From positions 62,001 to 126,000 of the forward strand of contig NZ_FPBM01000006.1 in NCBI RefSeq assembly GCF_900116715.1: a stretch of 64,000 nucleotides of DNA, given 5' to 3'. A model generated the notes under the pieces. That model was not told the origin of the DNA, ran no database searches, and saw only the letters and a list, made by a program, of their open reading frames with translations. This DNA comes from Polaromonas sp. YR568 (GTDB taxonomy: Bacteria; Pseudomonadota; Gammaproteobacteria; Burkholderiales; Burkholderiaceae_C). The translations under genes were made by a program, and so were the position numbers. Shown in pieces: positions 19,005 through 27,791 of this stretch (position 1 is the stretch's first letter; the number at the start of each line of letters is the position of its first letter).

Positions 19005-20294
19005 ATGAGCGCCACATCACAGCCGCATCCAGTGTCTTCCTCCGCCTCGCACGGCGCCTGGCCTATCGCGCTGGCCGGGCTGGTCGCCCTGGCCGTGGCC
19101 ATGGGCATAGGCCGCTTTGCCTTCACGCCGCTGCTGCCCATGATGCTCAACGACGGTGTGGTCGACTTGCCGACCGCCAGCTGGCTGGCCAGCGCCAATT
19201 ACTTCGGCTACATGCTGGGTGCGATTTTGTGCACGCTGCAGCCCTGGCTATGGGCGCGTTTTAAAGGGCTGCCTTCTGTGGCGTATTCGTCGCTGGTACG
19301 CGCCGGGCTGGTCGCCACGGGTGTGCTCACGCTGGCCATGGGCTGGCATTTCCCCGCCCTCTGGCCGTTTCTGCGCTTTGCCGCGGGCGTGACAAGCGCC
19401 GTGGTGTTTGTCTTCACCTCGGGCTGGTGCCTGTCGCAGCTTGCCAAACGCGGCGTGCCTGCAATGGGCGGCATCATCTATATGGGCCCGGGCGCCGGCA
19501 TTCTGGTGAGCGGCCTGTTTGCCACCGGCATGGTGGCCTGGCACTGGACGGCCGCCACCGGCTGGATGATTTTTGGCGTGCTGTCTTTTGTGCTCGCCGC
19601 TGGTGTGTGGCATGTCTTGCGCGGCGGCGACGAGCGCCTGATCCCGCTGGCGCCGCGCGCGGCCGCCCAGCCGGGCGACGCACCGCAGCACCACGGCAAC
19701 GCCGAGATGACCTTGCTCACGCTGGCTTACGGCCTGGCTGGTTTCGGCTACATCATCACCGCCACCTTTTTGCCGGTGATTGCACGCGCGGCCTTGCCGG
19801 GCTCGGCCTGGCTGGACATGTTCTGGCCCATCTTCGGCCTGGGCGTGATGCTGGGCGCGTTGCTGGCCACGCGCCTGCCGCCGGGCAAAGACTTTCGCCT
19901 GCTACTGGCCGGCTGCTACTTTTTGCAGGCGCTGGGCATCGCCGCCAGCCTCTGGAGCCCCAGCCTGGCCGGCTTTGCGCTGGGCAGCCTGATCCTGGGC
20001 ATTCCCTTCACCGCCATCACCTTTTTTGCGATGCAGGAAGTGCGTCGCCTCAAGCCCGCCACGGCCGCCAGTTTTATGGGCCTGCTCACCGCCACCTACG
20101 GCGTGGGGCAAATCCTCGGCCCGCCGCTGGTCGCGGTGCTGCTCAAGCGCACGGCCAGTGCGGGCGCGGGTTTCACCCTGTCGCTGGAGATCGCGGCGGC
20201 CTCGTTGCTGGTGGGCGCCGTGATGTACCTGTGGATGGCCAAGGCCTACCCGGTGCTGCGTGCGGCGCCGGCCGTTGCTGCGGCTGCAAAGTAA
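19005..20294 (+). CDS. YbfB/YjiJ-family MFS transporter
   Basis: The 429-residue protein has about twelve membrane segments. The N-terminal signature GIGRFAFTPLLPMM and the later ANYFGYMLGA are typical of the YbfB/YjiJ branch of the major facilitator superfamily. The substrate is unknown. It stands as a single gene between the adenine deaminase and a convergent tautomerase gene only 8 bp away, so its place in a purine region may be accidental. Confidence 0.88.
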   Translation: MSATSQPHPVSSSASHGAWPIALAGLVALAVAMGIGRFAFTPLLPMMLNDGVVDLPTASWLASANYFGYMLGAILCTLQPWLWARFKGLPSVAYSSLVRAGLVATGVLTLAMGWHFPALWPFLRFAAGVTSAVVFVFTSGWCLSQLAKRGVPAMGGIIYMGPGAGILVSGLFATGMVAWHWTAATGWMIFGVLSFVLAAGVWHVLRGGDERLIPLAPRAAAQPGDAPQHHGNAEMTLLTLAYGLAGFGYIITATFLPVIARAALPGSAWLDMFWPIFGLGVMLGALLATRLPPGKDFRLLLAGCYFLQALGIAASLWSPSLAGFALGSLILGIPFTAITFFAMQEVRRLKPATAASFMGLLTATYGVGQILGPPLVAVLLKRTASAGAGFTLSLEIAAASLLVGAVMYLWMAKAYPVLRAAPAVAAAAK

Positions 20295-20302
20295 GCGGCT
20301 GC

Positions 20303-20707
20303 TTACGTCGGCCCGGGCTGTTGCACCAGCGCCATCGCAAACTTGCCGCCGCCCACCGACCAGTCCGAGTAGTCGTTTTCGTGGGTGAAGATAAACACGT
20401 CGTCGGGCGCCACGCCCGCGTTGGCCTTCAGGTTGCGGGCGATGCGCGCATACAGGTCGCGCTTCATCGCGTCGCTGCGGCCGCGGCGCATGGTGATCTC
20501 AACCACCACCAGCTTGTCTGAACGCGCCATGCCGTTAAAGCTGCGGCTGTAGAAAAAATCCCCAGGCGCGTAGGCGCTCACCCGGTTGAAAAGCTCGTCT
20601 TGCGGCATGCCGATGGCGTCAATCAGCGCCTGGTGGATGCCGTCGACGATGCCCTGCCGTTGGGCCTGGGGCGTGTCTCGATGGACCTGGGTATGAATAA
20701 ATGGCAT
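20303..20707 (-). CDS. Tautomerase-family protein (4-oxalocrotonate tautomerase-like)
   Basis: I place the start at the ATG of MPFIHTQVHRDTP, because tautomerases need Pro2 as the catalytic base after Met removal; a longer frame upstream would bury it. The resulting 134 residues form a double-length MSRP-like tautomerase with a GMPQDELFNRV segment and a C-terminal half containing DDVFIFTHENDYSDWSVG. The substrate is unknown. It is divergent from a LysR gene, a common pairing in which the regulator controls the enzyme. Confidence 0.85.
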   Translation of the reverse strand: MPFIHTQVHRDTPQAQRQGIVDGIHQALIDAIGMPQDELFNRVSAYAPGDFFYSRSFNGMARSDKLVVVEITMRRGRSDAMKRDLYARIARNLKANAGVAPDDVFIFTHENDYSDWSVGGGKFAMALVQQPGPT

Positions 20708-20830
20708 ATGAATTTTTCTCAAAATGAATAGCAGGAAGGCATCAAAACACCAAATTTGATGCCTTGGGGACGCCAAGAATTAGGGAGTTTCCTGAACTCG
20801 GCCATTGGCGTAAAGCGATTAATCCTATTT

Positions 20831-20855
20831 TGTATGTGCATTAAACTCACATACA
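20831..20855. promoter_or_regulatory. Inverted repeat overlapping a LysR start, probable operator
   Basis: TGTATGTG at 20831-20838 and CACATACA at 20848-20855 form a perfect 8-bp inverted repeat with a 9-bp spacer. It contains the T-N11-A geometry of LysR boxes. It sits in the 147-bp divergent region between the tautomerase and LysR genes and ends on the A of the first LysR ATG, a position suited to autorepression. Confidence 0.6.
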
Positions 20856-21754
20856 TGATGAAGCGCCGTCTTCCGCCCCTGAACGCTTTGCGCGCCTTTG
20901 AGGCCGCCGCCCGGCTGGGCCGCATGACAGCCGCCGCCGACGAGCTGGCCGTCACGCCCGGCGCCATCAGCCGGCAGGTGCGCCAGCTGGAGGACCTGCT
21001 GGGCACGCCGCTGTTTGAGGGCGCCAAAAACAAACCGCAGCTCACAGCCGCCGGCGCCACGCTGCTGCCCGCGCTGACGGCCGCGCTGAACCAGATGGAG
21101 GCGGCGGTGCGCGAAGTCAGCAACGGCGAGTCCCGCACGCTAGACGTCTCCTGCTTCAGCACCTTCACCCTCAAGTGGCTGATCCCGCGCTTGTACAGCT
21201 TCAATGCGCGCCATCCCGATATCGATGTCCGGCTCAGCTCCTCGGAGTCGGCCGACGGCCAGGCAGCGGGCCTGGACCGCGACCGCTACGACCTCGTCAT
21301 CACGGTCGACGGGCGCGGCAGCCCCCAATCCGCCACGCTGCTGCCCCTGTTTGTCGAGCGCCTGGGGCCCGTCATGGCGCCGGCGCTGGCGGCCGAGGCC
21401 CATGTGCGCAAACCGGGTGACCTGGCCGGCCAGCCGCTGCTGCACACCAAAACCCGTCCCGCCGCCTGGCAGGCGTGGAGCGAGGTTCAGGGGGTCAGTT
21501 TCCCCCTGGAGGGCGGCCCCGAGTTCGAACACTATTACTTCACGCTCGAGGCAGCGGTGGCTGGCCTGGGCATTGCCATCGCACCCTGGCACCTGGTGAT
21601 GGACGACATCCGCGCCGGCCGCCTGGTGGCGCCCCTGGGCTTTGAGGAAAGCGACTACCAGTACGTGGCCAGGCGGCGCGGCGACGCCAATCCGCGGCTG
21701 GACACGTTTTGCGGCTGGCTGGCGCAGCAGGCGCGTGAGATGCCGGTGCCTTGA
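20855..21754 (+). CDS. LysR-family regulator (GcvA/AmpR-like)
   Basis: The 299-residue protein opens with RRLPPLNALRAFEAAARLGRM, the first helix pattern typical of the GcvA/AmpR branch, then VTPGAISRQVRQLE as the recognition helix. The effector domain follows. Two adjacent ATGs at 20855 and 20858 are possible starts; an open frame further upstream has no ribosome-binding site and would run through the operator. It is divergent from the tautomerase gene, which is its likely target. The inducer is unknown. Confidence 0.87.
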   Translation: MMKRRLPPLNALRAFEAAARLGRMTAAADELAVTPGAISRQVRQLEDLLGTPLFEGAKNKPQLTAAGATLLPALTAALNQMEAAVREVSNGESRTLDVSCFSTFTLKWLIPRLYSFNARHPDIDVRLSSSESADGQAAGLDRDRYDLVITVDGRGSPQSATLLPLFVERLGPVMAPALAAEAHVRKPGDLAGQPLLHTKTRPAAWQAWSEVQGVSFPLEGGPEFEHYYFTLEAAVAGLGIAIAPWHLVMDDIRAGRLVAPLGFEESDYQYVARRRGDANPRLDTFCGWLAQQAREMPVP

Positions 21755-21795
21755 GGCGCTGATCTGCCCGCAAAACCCCTGAAACCCGGCCATCC

Positions 21796-21819
21796 GCCCT
21801 GAACCGTTAAAATCAGGGC
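21796..21819 (+). promoter_or_regulatory. Possible promoter/inverted repeat upstream of queE
   Basis: GCCCTGA and TCAGGGC form a 7-bp inverted repeat around a TAAAAT hexamer (21808-21813) that could be a -10 box. It lies about 165 bp before the queE start. No good -35 box is visible, and no preQ1-type pseudoknot can be built from the leader. Confidence 0.3.
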
Positions 21820-21983
21820 TTGCGTGCTGTCTCGGCGCGCCGGCATTTTGCTTTTCATTCCGGGGCCATGTAGAGGACTACCATGTATAAAAACCTCGCG
21901 ACCCCCGGTCTTTCGGCTTGTGTGGGCGCCTGTTTTATTTCTCCATCTTTGCCTTCGACCTGCCGGCTCACAAAGGCCGCGCC

Positions 21984-22619
21984 ATGAGCTACCAGGTCAA
22001 GGAAATTTTCTACACGCTGCAAGGCGAGGGCGCCAACGCCGGGCGGCCGGCGGTGTTCTGCCGCTTTGCCGGCTGCAACCTCTGGACGGGCCGCGAGCAG
22101 GACCGCGCCACCGCCGTCTGCCAGTTTTGCGACACCGACTTTGTCGGCACCAACGGCACGCTGGGCGGCAAGTTCAAGGACGCCGATGCACTGGCCGACC
22201 GCATTGCCGCGCAGTGGCCGGCGGGCGACAGCAGCCACCGCTTTGTCGTGATGACAGGCGGCGAGCCGCTGCTGCAAGTCGATACCGAGCTGATTGCCGC
22301 GCTGCACGCGCGCGGCTTTCAGATCGCGGTCGAAACCAACGGCACCATTGCCGCGCCCGAAGGCATCGACTGGATTTGCGTCAGCCCCAAGGCCGGCGCG
22401 CCCTGGGTGCAGCGCGCGGGGCACGAGTTGAAAGTGGTGTGGCCCCAGACCAGTTTTGACCTGGCCGAGCTGGAAGCCGCCGACTTCACCCACCGCTACC
22501 TGCAGCCCATGGACAACCCCCAGCGCCAGCAGAACACCGAAACCTGCATCCAGCTGTGCATGCAGCGCCCCGCGTGGCGCCTCAGCCTGCAGACCCACAA
22601 GATCACGGGCATCCGATGA
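21984..22619 (+). CDS. queE: 7-carboxy-7-deazaguanine synthase
   Basis: This radical-SAM enzyme turns 6-carboxytetrahydropterin into 7-carboxy-7-deazaguanine in queuosine biosynthesis. The iron-sulfur ligands appear as C-X14-C-X2-C (GCNLW...VCQFC), the variant known from Burkholderia QueE rather than the standard CX3CX2C. MTGGEPLLQ is the SAM-binding GGE motif. I chose the ATG at 21984 (MSYQVKEIFYTLQGEG), which matches family starts and gives 211 residues; the upstream in-frame extension looks spurious. The stop overlaps the queD start as ATGA. Confidence 0.95.
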   Translation: MSYQVKEIFYTLQGEGANAGRPAVFCRFAGCNLWTGREQDRATAVCQFCDTDFVGTNGTLGGKFKDADALADRIAAQWPAGDSSHRFVVMTGGEPLLQVDTELIAALHARGFQIAVETNGTIAAPEGIDWICVSPKAGAPWVQRAGHELKVVWPQTSFDLAELEAADFTHRYLQPMDNPQRQQNTETCIQLCMQRPAWRLSLQTHKITGIR

Positions 22620-23011
22620 GCACGAAAAAACTCCCCGCACCGCAGCCCATGCGCTGCGAGATCAGCCAGACTTTTTACTTCGACGCGGCGCACACGCTCA
22701 AGCGCGCCATCGAGGCCGACAGCAGCAAACGTGTGCACGGCCATACCTACAACGCCGAAGTCTTTGTGGCCGGCGAGCCCGACCCGGTGACGGGCATGGT
22801 GATGGACCTGGGCCTGGTGCGGCGCGAAATTGCCGAGCTGCGCGAGCTGCTGGACCACCATTTGCTGGACGACGTGAAAGAGCTGGGCCCACCCACGCTG
22901 GAGAATCTCTGCCAGTTCATCTTTCGCAAGCTGGATGCGCGTTTGCCGGGGCTGACCTCGGTGCGCGTGTGGCGTGCCTCGCTGGGTGACGGCTGCCGGG
23001 TGGGCCGATAA
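22616..23011 (+). CDS. queD: QueD/6-pyruvoyltetrahydropterin synthase-like protein
   Basis: The 131-residue protein has the T-fold of the PTPS/QueD family. The zinc histidines are visible in FDAAHTL and VHGHTY, with DLGLVRREI and LDHHLLDD further on. It should make 6-carboxytetrahydropterin for the neighbouring QueE, and the 4-bp overlap with queE supports that. Oddly, the catalytic cysteine of the usual C-X3-HGH pattern is a serine here (SKRVHGH), and the C-terminal glutamate seen in E. coli QueD seems absent (VWRASLGDGC). It may use other residues or have a diverged activity. Confidence 0.82.
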   Translation: MSTKKLPAPQPMRCEISQTFYFDAAHTLKRAIEADSSKRVHGHTYNAEVFVAGEPDPVTGMVMDLGLVRREIAELRELLDHHLLDDVKELGPPTLENLCQFIFRKLDARLPGLTSVRVWRASLGDGCRVGR

Positions 23012-23066
23012 CCCTTATCGGGTTTTGCATATCAGCCCAGGCGGCCTCTGCGTTACCCTAGCCGCC

Positions 23067-24353
23067 ATGAAAGCCTACCGCGCCGCCATCCTCTATTTCA
23101 CCGGTCCCGCTCAAGCCGTTTTTGAATCCGACGGCCTGCTCGTCGTAGGCCCCGACGCCGAAGGCCGCCAGCGGGTCGAGGCCGTGGGCAGCTACCAGGC
23201 CCTGGCGCCGCGTTTTGCCGATGTGCCGACTGAACACTTTCCAGGCCGCATCATCGCGCCGGGTTTTGTCGACATGCACATCCACTACCCGCAGCTGGAC
23301 GTGATCGGTTCGCCCGCCGACGGCCTGCTGCCCTGGCTGGAGAACTACACCTTTCCCGAAGAAAGCCGTTTCTCGCAAGCGGAGCACAGCGCGCAGTCTG
23401 CGGACTTTTTCATTGACGAGCTGCTGCGCAACGGCGTGACCACCGCGCTGGCCTTTGCCACCTCGCATGTGGAATCTGTCAACGCGCTCTTCACCGCTGC
23501 GCAAAAAGGCAGCCTGCGCCTGATGACGGGCAAGTGCCTGATGGACCAGAACGCGCCCGACGGCGTGCGTGATGAAACCGAACAAAGCCTGATCGACACC
23601 GAAGCGCTGATCCAGCGCTGGCACGGCGTGGACAGGCTGGGTTACGCCATCACGCCGCGTTTTGTGCCCAGCTGCAGCGCGGCACAGATGCGCGGCGCCG
23701 GCGCGCTGGCCGCCAAATACCCGGATGTGTGGATCCAGTCGCACGTGGCCGAAAACAAGGACGAGATCGCCTGGGTGAAATCGCTGTACCCCGATGCCCG
23801 CAGCTACCTCGCCGTGTATGAACAGTTTGGCCTGCTGCGCCCGCGCGCCGTGTATGCGCACTGCATCCACATCGACGACGAAGACCGCGCGCTGATGCGC
23901 AGCACCGGCACGGCCGCCGCCATCAGCCCGACCAGCAACCTGTTTCTGGGCAGCGGGTTTTTTGACTACGAAGGCGCAGACCGCATCGGCTTCCCGTACG
24001 GCCTGGCCAGCGACGTGGGCGGTGGCACGTCGTTCAGCCCGTTTCACACCATGCTGGCGGCTTATTACGTGGGCCGCGAAGGCCAGACCAAGACGGGCCT
24101 GTCGCTCAAGCCGCAGGCGCTGTGGTGGCAGCACACAGCGGGCGCGGCGCGCGCGCTGGGGCTGGACGGCGTGGTCGGCAACCTGCAACCCGGCTGCGAG
24201 GCCGACTTTGTGGTGCTGAACCCGCAGGCAACGCCGCTACTGGCCCGCAAGACCGCGCAGGCTGGGAGCCTGGACGAGTTGCTGTTCTCGCTGATCGTGC
24301 TGGGGGATGACCGGGTGGTCGAGCGCACGGTGATTTCGCAGGCCGCCCTTTAG
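23067..24353 (+). CDS. guaD: Guanine deaminase
   Basis: The enzyme hydrolyses guanine to xanthine and ammonia, feeding XdhAB. The 428-residue amidohydrolase shows the zinc motif PGFVDMHIHYPQ, then HVAENKDEI and YAHCIHIDDED, and the final aspartate in ASDVGGGTSFS. I chose the ATG at 23067 (MKAYRAAILYF), the normal family start; the in-frame extension upstream runs into the end of queD. It converges on amiE with a 14-bp gap. Confidence 0.95.
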   Translation: MKAYRAAILYFTGPAQAVFESDGLLVVGPDAEGRQRVEAVGSYQALAPRFADVPTEHFPGRIIAPGFVDMHIHYPQLDVIGSPADGLLPWLENYTFPEESRFSQAEHSAQSADFFIDELLRNGVTTALAFATSHVESVNALFTAAQKGSLRLMTGKCLMDQNAPDGVRDETEQSLIDTEALIQRWHGVDRLGYAITPRFVPSCSAAQMRGAGALAAKYPDVWIQSHVAENKDEIAWVKSLYPDARSYLAVYEQFGLLRPRAVYAHCIHIDDEDRALMRSTGTAAAISPTSNLFLGSGFFDYEGADRIGFPYGLASDVGGGTSFSPFHTMLAAYYVGREGQTKTGLSLKPQALWWQHTAGAARALGLDGVVGNLQPGCEADFVVLNPQATPLLARKTAQAGSLDELLFSLIVLGDDRVVERTVISQAAL

Positions 24354-24367
24354 GCGTGGCTGGCCGT

Positions 24368-25405
24368 TCAGGCCGTCACGCTGCTCTGGTTCGGAATCCC
24401 TTCCATGGGCGCTTCATCCGTGCCAATCGTGGCGCGCGTGAACGACTCCACCTGCTGGCGCGCGGCCACCGGGTCGCGCAGCCAGTCGGCGTAAAAGCTG
24501 AAGGGGCAGGCGGGCGTTCCCTTGTCGCCATCACCCGAATTGATCATGCCGGTGTAGCCGCGGTGCAGCAGCTTGAACAAATGGTTCTCCGACTGGCCGT
24601 TGCGGCGGAAGTCGCGTATCAGGCTCTTGGAGAGCGCCGCGTACTGCACGCCCATTTCCTCCTCGCCGCATTCGCCCAGCGTGCGGCCGTCAAAGCCGAT
24701 CAGCGCCGAATGGCCGAAATAGGAATACACGCCGTCAAAACCCGAGGCATTGGCCACCGCCACATAGGTGTTGTTGGCAAAGGCCATGGCTTTGGAGATC
24801 AGAATCTGCTGCTCTTTGGCCGGGTACATATAACCCTGGCAGCGCACGATGAGCTCTGCGCCCTTCATCGCGCAGTCGCGCCAGATCTCGGGGTAGTTGC
24901 CGTCGTCGCAGATGATGAGGCTGATCTTCATACCCTTGGGCCCGTCGCTCACGTAAGTGCGGTCGCCGGGGTACCAGCCTTCAATCGGCACCCAGGGCAT
25001 GATCTTGCGGTACTTCTGCACGATCTCGCCCTGGTCGTTCATCAGGATCAGTGTGTTGTAAGGCGCCTTGCGCGGGTGCTCCTCATGCCGCTCGCCGGTC
25101 AGCGAGAACACGCCCCAGACCTTGGCCCGGCGGCAGGCGGCTGCGAAGATCTCGGTTTCAAAGCCCGGCACCGTGGCGGCGTTTTCATGCATCTCCTTGC
25201 TGTCGTACATGATGCCGTGGGTGCTGTACTCGGGGAAGATCACCAAGTCCAGGCCGGGCAGGCCCTTCTTCATGCCTTCGAGCATGCGCGCGATGTTGTT
25301 CGCGTTCTCCACCACTTCGGCTTTGGTGTGAAGCCGCGGCATCTTGTAGTTGACCACCGCCACGCCAACGGTGTCCTTGCTGCTGGAAATATCGCCGTGA
25401 ATCAT
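24368..25405 (-). CDS. amiE: Aliphatic amidase
   Basis: This nitrilase-superfamily enzyme hydrolyses short aliphatic amides such as acetamide to the acid and ammonia. The 345 residues match the AmiE length. The Glu-Lys-Cys triad is visible in [17 protein letters not shown] and [10 protein letters not shown]. The start [19 protein letters not shown] is typical of AmiE and fixes the ATG at 25405, although the frame is open further. It is the last gene of the minus-strand amide operon, 26 bp after fmdB. Formamidase AmiF is less likely given the AmiE-like N-terminus. Confidence 0.93.
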   Translation of the reverse strand: MIHGDISSSKDTVGVAVVNYKMPRLHTKAEVVENANNIARMLEGMKKGLPGLDLVIFPEYSTHGIMYDSKEMHENAATVPGFETEIFAAACRRAKVWGVFSLTGERHEEHPRKAPYNTLILMNDQGEIVQKYRKIMPWVPIEGWYPGDRTYVSDGPKGMKISLIICDDGNYPEIWRDCAMKGAELIVRCQGYMYPAKEQQILISKAMAFANNTYVAVANASGFDGVYSYFGHSALIGFDGRTLGECGEEEMGVQYAALSKSLIRDFRRNGQSENHLFKLLHRGYTGMINSGDGDKGTPACPFSFYADWLRDPVAARQQVESFTRATIGTDEAPMEGIPNQSSVTA

Positions 25406-25431
25406 GTTGTGCTCCTTGTGAAGGGACGCCC

Positions 25432-25773
25432 TCAGTGGCTGATCATCCAGGGGCGTTTGCTGGGGAAGGCCTTGTTGCCGTTGGGCGCCGTCAGCGTGGC
25501 GCCGCGCTTGCCGCTCGAGCAGCAACCGCAGCCGGCCGGGTGCTTGAGTCGCGCATAGTCGCCTGATCGCTTGGGCTCATGCCTGGCGCGCTCATTGGTG
25601 TCCATGGCGCGGCGTGTGCCGTCTTCCATCAGCGCCAGCGCGGGCGCGACGGACAGAATGCGCGCCGAGAGGCCGCCGCAGCTGGGGCAGGCGGCCGCCT
25701 GGTTGCGCATGGAGACCGAACGCAGCGCGTCGAAGCTGCCGCATTTCGGGCAGTCGTAGTCATAGGTGGGCAT
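25432..25773 (-). CDS. fmdB: FmdB-type zinc-ribbon protein
   Basis: The 113-residue protein begins [16 protein letters not shown] and continues to CPSCGG, the CxxC...CxxC zinc ribbon of the FmdB regulatory family. A C-terminal CGCCSSG cluster adds further cysteines. In Methylophilus, fmdB lies beside the formamidase gene and was proposed to be a regulator of amide use; direct function is not established. Here it sits between fmdA (18 bp upstream) and amiE, so the pairing is conserved. Confidence 0.9.
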   Translation of the reverse strand: MPTYDYDCPKCGSFDALRSVSMRNQAAACPSCGGLSARILSVAPALALMEDGTRRAMDTNERARHEPKRSGDYARLKHPAGCGCCSSGKRGATLTAPNGNKAFPSKRPWMISH

Positions 25774-25790
25774 GGTGCTTCCCTTGTGTC

Positions 25791-27020
25791 TCAGCGCAGG
25801 TCAGGCGACAGCGGCATGCTGATCTTGCCGTCGATGTGCTTGATGGGCCCGGATGCGTTGGGGTTGATGTCGAAGTCGAAGATGCCGGTGGGCAGCCACA
25901 GCGTGGCGCAGGAGTTCGGCACGTCGACCACACCGCTGATGTGGCCCTGCACCGGCGCCGTGCCCAGGATGGAGTAGGCCTGTGCGCCCGAGTAGCCGAA
26001 CTTTTTCAGGTACTCGATGGCGTTCAGGCAGGCCTGGCGGTAGGCGACGTTGACGTCCAGGTAGTACTGCTTGCCGGCTTCGTCGACCGAGATGCCTTCG
26101 AAGATCAAATAGTCGTCATAGCGCGGCGTGATCACGCTGGGCTTGAAGATCGGGTTCTTGATGCCGTACTTGGCCATGCCGCCCTTGATCAGTGTGACCT
26201 TCATGTGCACCCAGCCGGCCATCTCGATGGCGCCGCAGAAGGTGATCTCGCCGTCGCCCTGGCTGAAGTGCAGGTCGCCCACCGAGAGGCCCGCGCCGTC
26301 GACGTAGACCGGAAAGTAGACCTTGGAGCCGCGCGACAAATCCTTGATATCGCAGTTGCCGCCGTGCTCGCGCGGCGGCACAGTGCGCGCGCCTTCCGCG
26401 GCGGCCTTGTCGCGGGCGGCGCCTGTCATCTTGCCCATATGGGCGGTGCCGGCCGAAGGCGGGTTGGCCAGGCCCGTGCGCGTCGGGTCGCTGTCGATCA
26501 GCGCCTGCTCCCGCGTGTTCCACATGTCCAGCATGGCCTTGTCAGGCAGGCAGCCGATCAGGCCGGGATGGATCAGTCCGGCGAAGTTGACGCCCGGCAC
26601 GTGGCGCGAACTGGTGAACATGCCTTTGAAGTCCCAGATCGATTTCTGCGCTTCGGGGAAATGGTCGGTCAAAAAGCCGCCGCCGTTCTTCTTACTGAAG
26701 AAGCCGTTGAAACCCCAGAGGCTGTCCTGCTTGGCGCCTATGTCCAGCAGGTCGACCACCAGCAGGTCGCCGGGTTCCGCACCCTTGACGCCGACCGGGC
26801 CCGAGAGATAGTGCACCGTGCTCAGGTCGATGTCGCGCACATCGTCGGCGCTGTCGTTGTTCTTGATAAAGCCGCCGGTCCAGTCAAAGGTTTCCAGGAT
26901 GAAGTCGTCACCCGGGTTGACCCAGCAGGCCATGGGGATGTCCGGGTGCCAGCGGTTGTGGATGTTTTCGTTGAGGGTGGGCGACTTCGTCAGGTCAACC
27001 TTGATCAGCGTGTCGGTCAT
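25791..27020 (-). CDS. fmdA: Formamidase (acetamidase/formamidase family)
   Basis: The enzyme hydrolyses formamide to formate and ammonia in the cytoplasm. The 409 residues match FmdA, and the opening IKVDLTKSPTLNENIHNRWHPDIP and the GDDFILETFDWTGG string are family hallmarks. The transporter genes upstream and FmdB and AmiE downstream make an amide-use operon like the fmd cluster of Methylophilus. A 57-bp gap separates it from urtE. The protein is unrelated to AmiE, so the operon carries two independent amidase types. Confidence 0.95.
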   Translation of the reverse strand: MTDTLIKVDLTKSPTLNENIHNRWHPDIPMACWVNPGDDFILETFDWTGGFIKNNDSADDVRDIDLSTVHYLSGPVGVKGAEPGDLLVVDLLDIGAKQDSLWGFNGFFSKKNGGGFLTDHFPEAQKSIWDFKGMFTSSRHVPGVNFAGLIHPGLIGCLPDKAMLDMWNTREQALIDSDPTRTGLANPPSAGTAHMGKMTGAARDKAAAEGARTVPPREHGGNCDIKDLSRGSKVYFPVYVDGAGLSVGDLHFSQGDGEITFCGAIEMAGWVHMKVTLIKGGMAKYGIKNPIFKPSVITPRYDDYLIFEGISVDEAGKQYYLDVNVAYRQACLNAIEYLKKFGYSGAQAYSILGTAPVQGHISGVVDVPNSCATLWLPTGIFDFDINPNASGPIKHIDGKISMPLSPDLR

Positions 27021-27077
27021 GCCATATCTCCTGGTGGTGATGAAAAAAAGAAAGAGAGGAAGAGAGGAAGGAAAAAA

Positions 27078-27767
27078 TCAGACGGAAAGAAACTGCTTGA
27101 TGCGCGCCGTGTCGGTGCCGGCGCGGGTGCTTTCGTGCACCAGCTGCCCGCCTTCGATCACGAACAGCCGGTCGGCCACGTCCATCGCAAAGCTCAGCAC
27201 CTGCTCCGACACCACGATGGTGATTTCGCGCATCTTGCGGATTTCATTCAGGGCTTTGGCGATGTCTTTGATGATGGAAGGCTGTATGCCCTCGGTCGGC
27301 TCGTCCAGCAACAGCACCTTGGGGTTGGTCACCAGTGCACGGGCAATCGCCAGCTGCTGCTGTTGTCCGCCCGACAGGTTGCCGCCCTTGCGGTTGCGCA
27401 TGTCAAAGAGCACCGGGAACAGCGCGTAGATCTCGTCCGGGATTTGTTTGTGTTTGGCGTTTTCCAGGCCGGTCAGGATGTTTTCCTGCACCGTCAGCGT
27501 CGGGAAAATCATGCGGCCCTGCGGCACATAGGCCACGCCCTTGGCGACGCGCTGGTAACTCTCGTCTTTCGAGATGTCCAGGCCGTCGACTTCAATCGTC
27601 CCGGACTTGAGCGGCAAGATGCCTATCAGCGACTTGAACAGCGTGGTCTTGCCCATGCCGTTGCGGCCCATGATGGCCACGGTCTCGTTTTTCTTGGCAG
27701 AAAAAGTGATGCCGTGCAGCGCCTCGCTCTGGCCGTAGCTGACGTGGAGGTTGTTGACGTTGAGCAT
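27078..27767 (-). CDS. urtE: Urea/short-chain amide ABC transporter ATPase UrtE/FmdF-like
   Basis: This is one of the two ATPases of the transporter. It has 229 residues with Walker A GRNGMGKTT, signature NLSGGQQQQLAI and Walker B VLLLDEPTEGIQPS. The DEPTEGIQPSII wording is typical of UrtE within the LivF-like family. It couples ATP hydrolysis to uptake through the UrtB and UrtC permeases. It follows urtD by 24 bp. Urea or short amides is the expected substrate, and the two amidase genes downstream favour amides. Confidence 0.92.
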   Translation of the reverse strand: MLNVNNLHVSYGQSEALHGITFSAKKNETVAIMGRNGMGKTTLFKSLIGILPLKSGTIEVDGLDISKDESYQRVAKGVAYVPQGRMIFPTLTVQENILTGLENAKHKQIPDEIYALFPVLFDMRNRKGGNLSGGQQQQLAIARALVTNPKVLLLDEPTEGIQPSIIKDIAKALNEIRKMREITIVVSEQVLSFAMDVADRLFVIEGGQLVHESTRAGTDTARIKQFLSV

Positions 27768-27791
27768 GGTGTTCTCCTTGATCCGTTGTGC

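Noticed and set aside
21820..21983. preQ1 riboswitch before queE
   Set aside because: A short GAGG...CCTC pair and an A-rich stretch exist, but the interleaved pseudoknot order of known preQ1 aptamers cannot be built.
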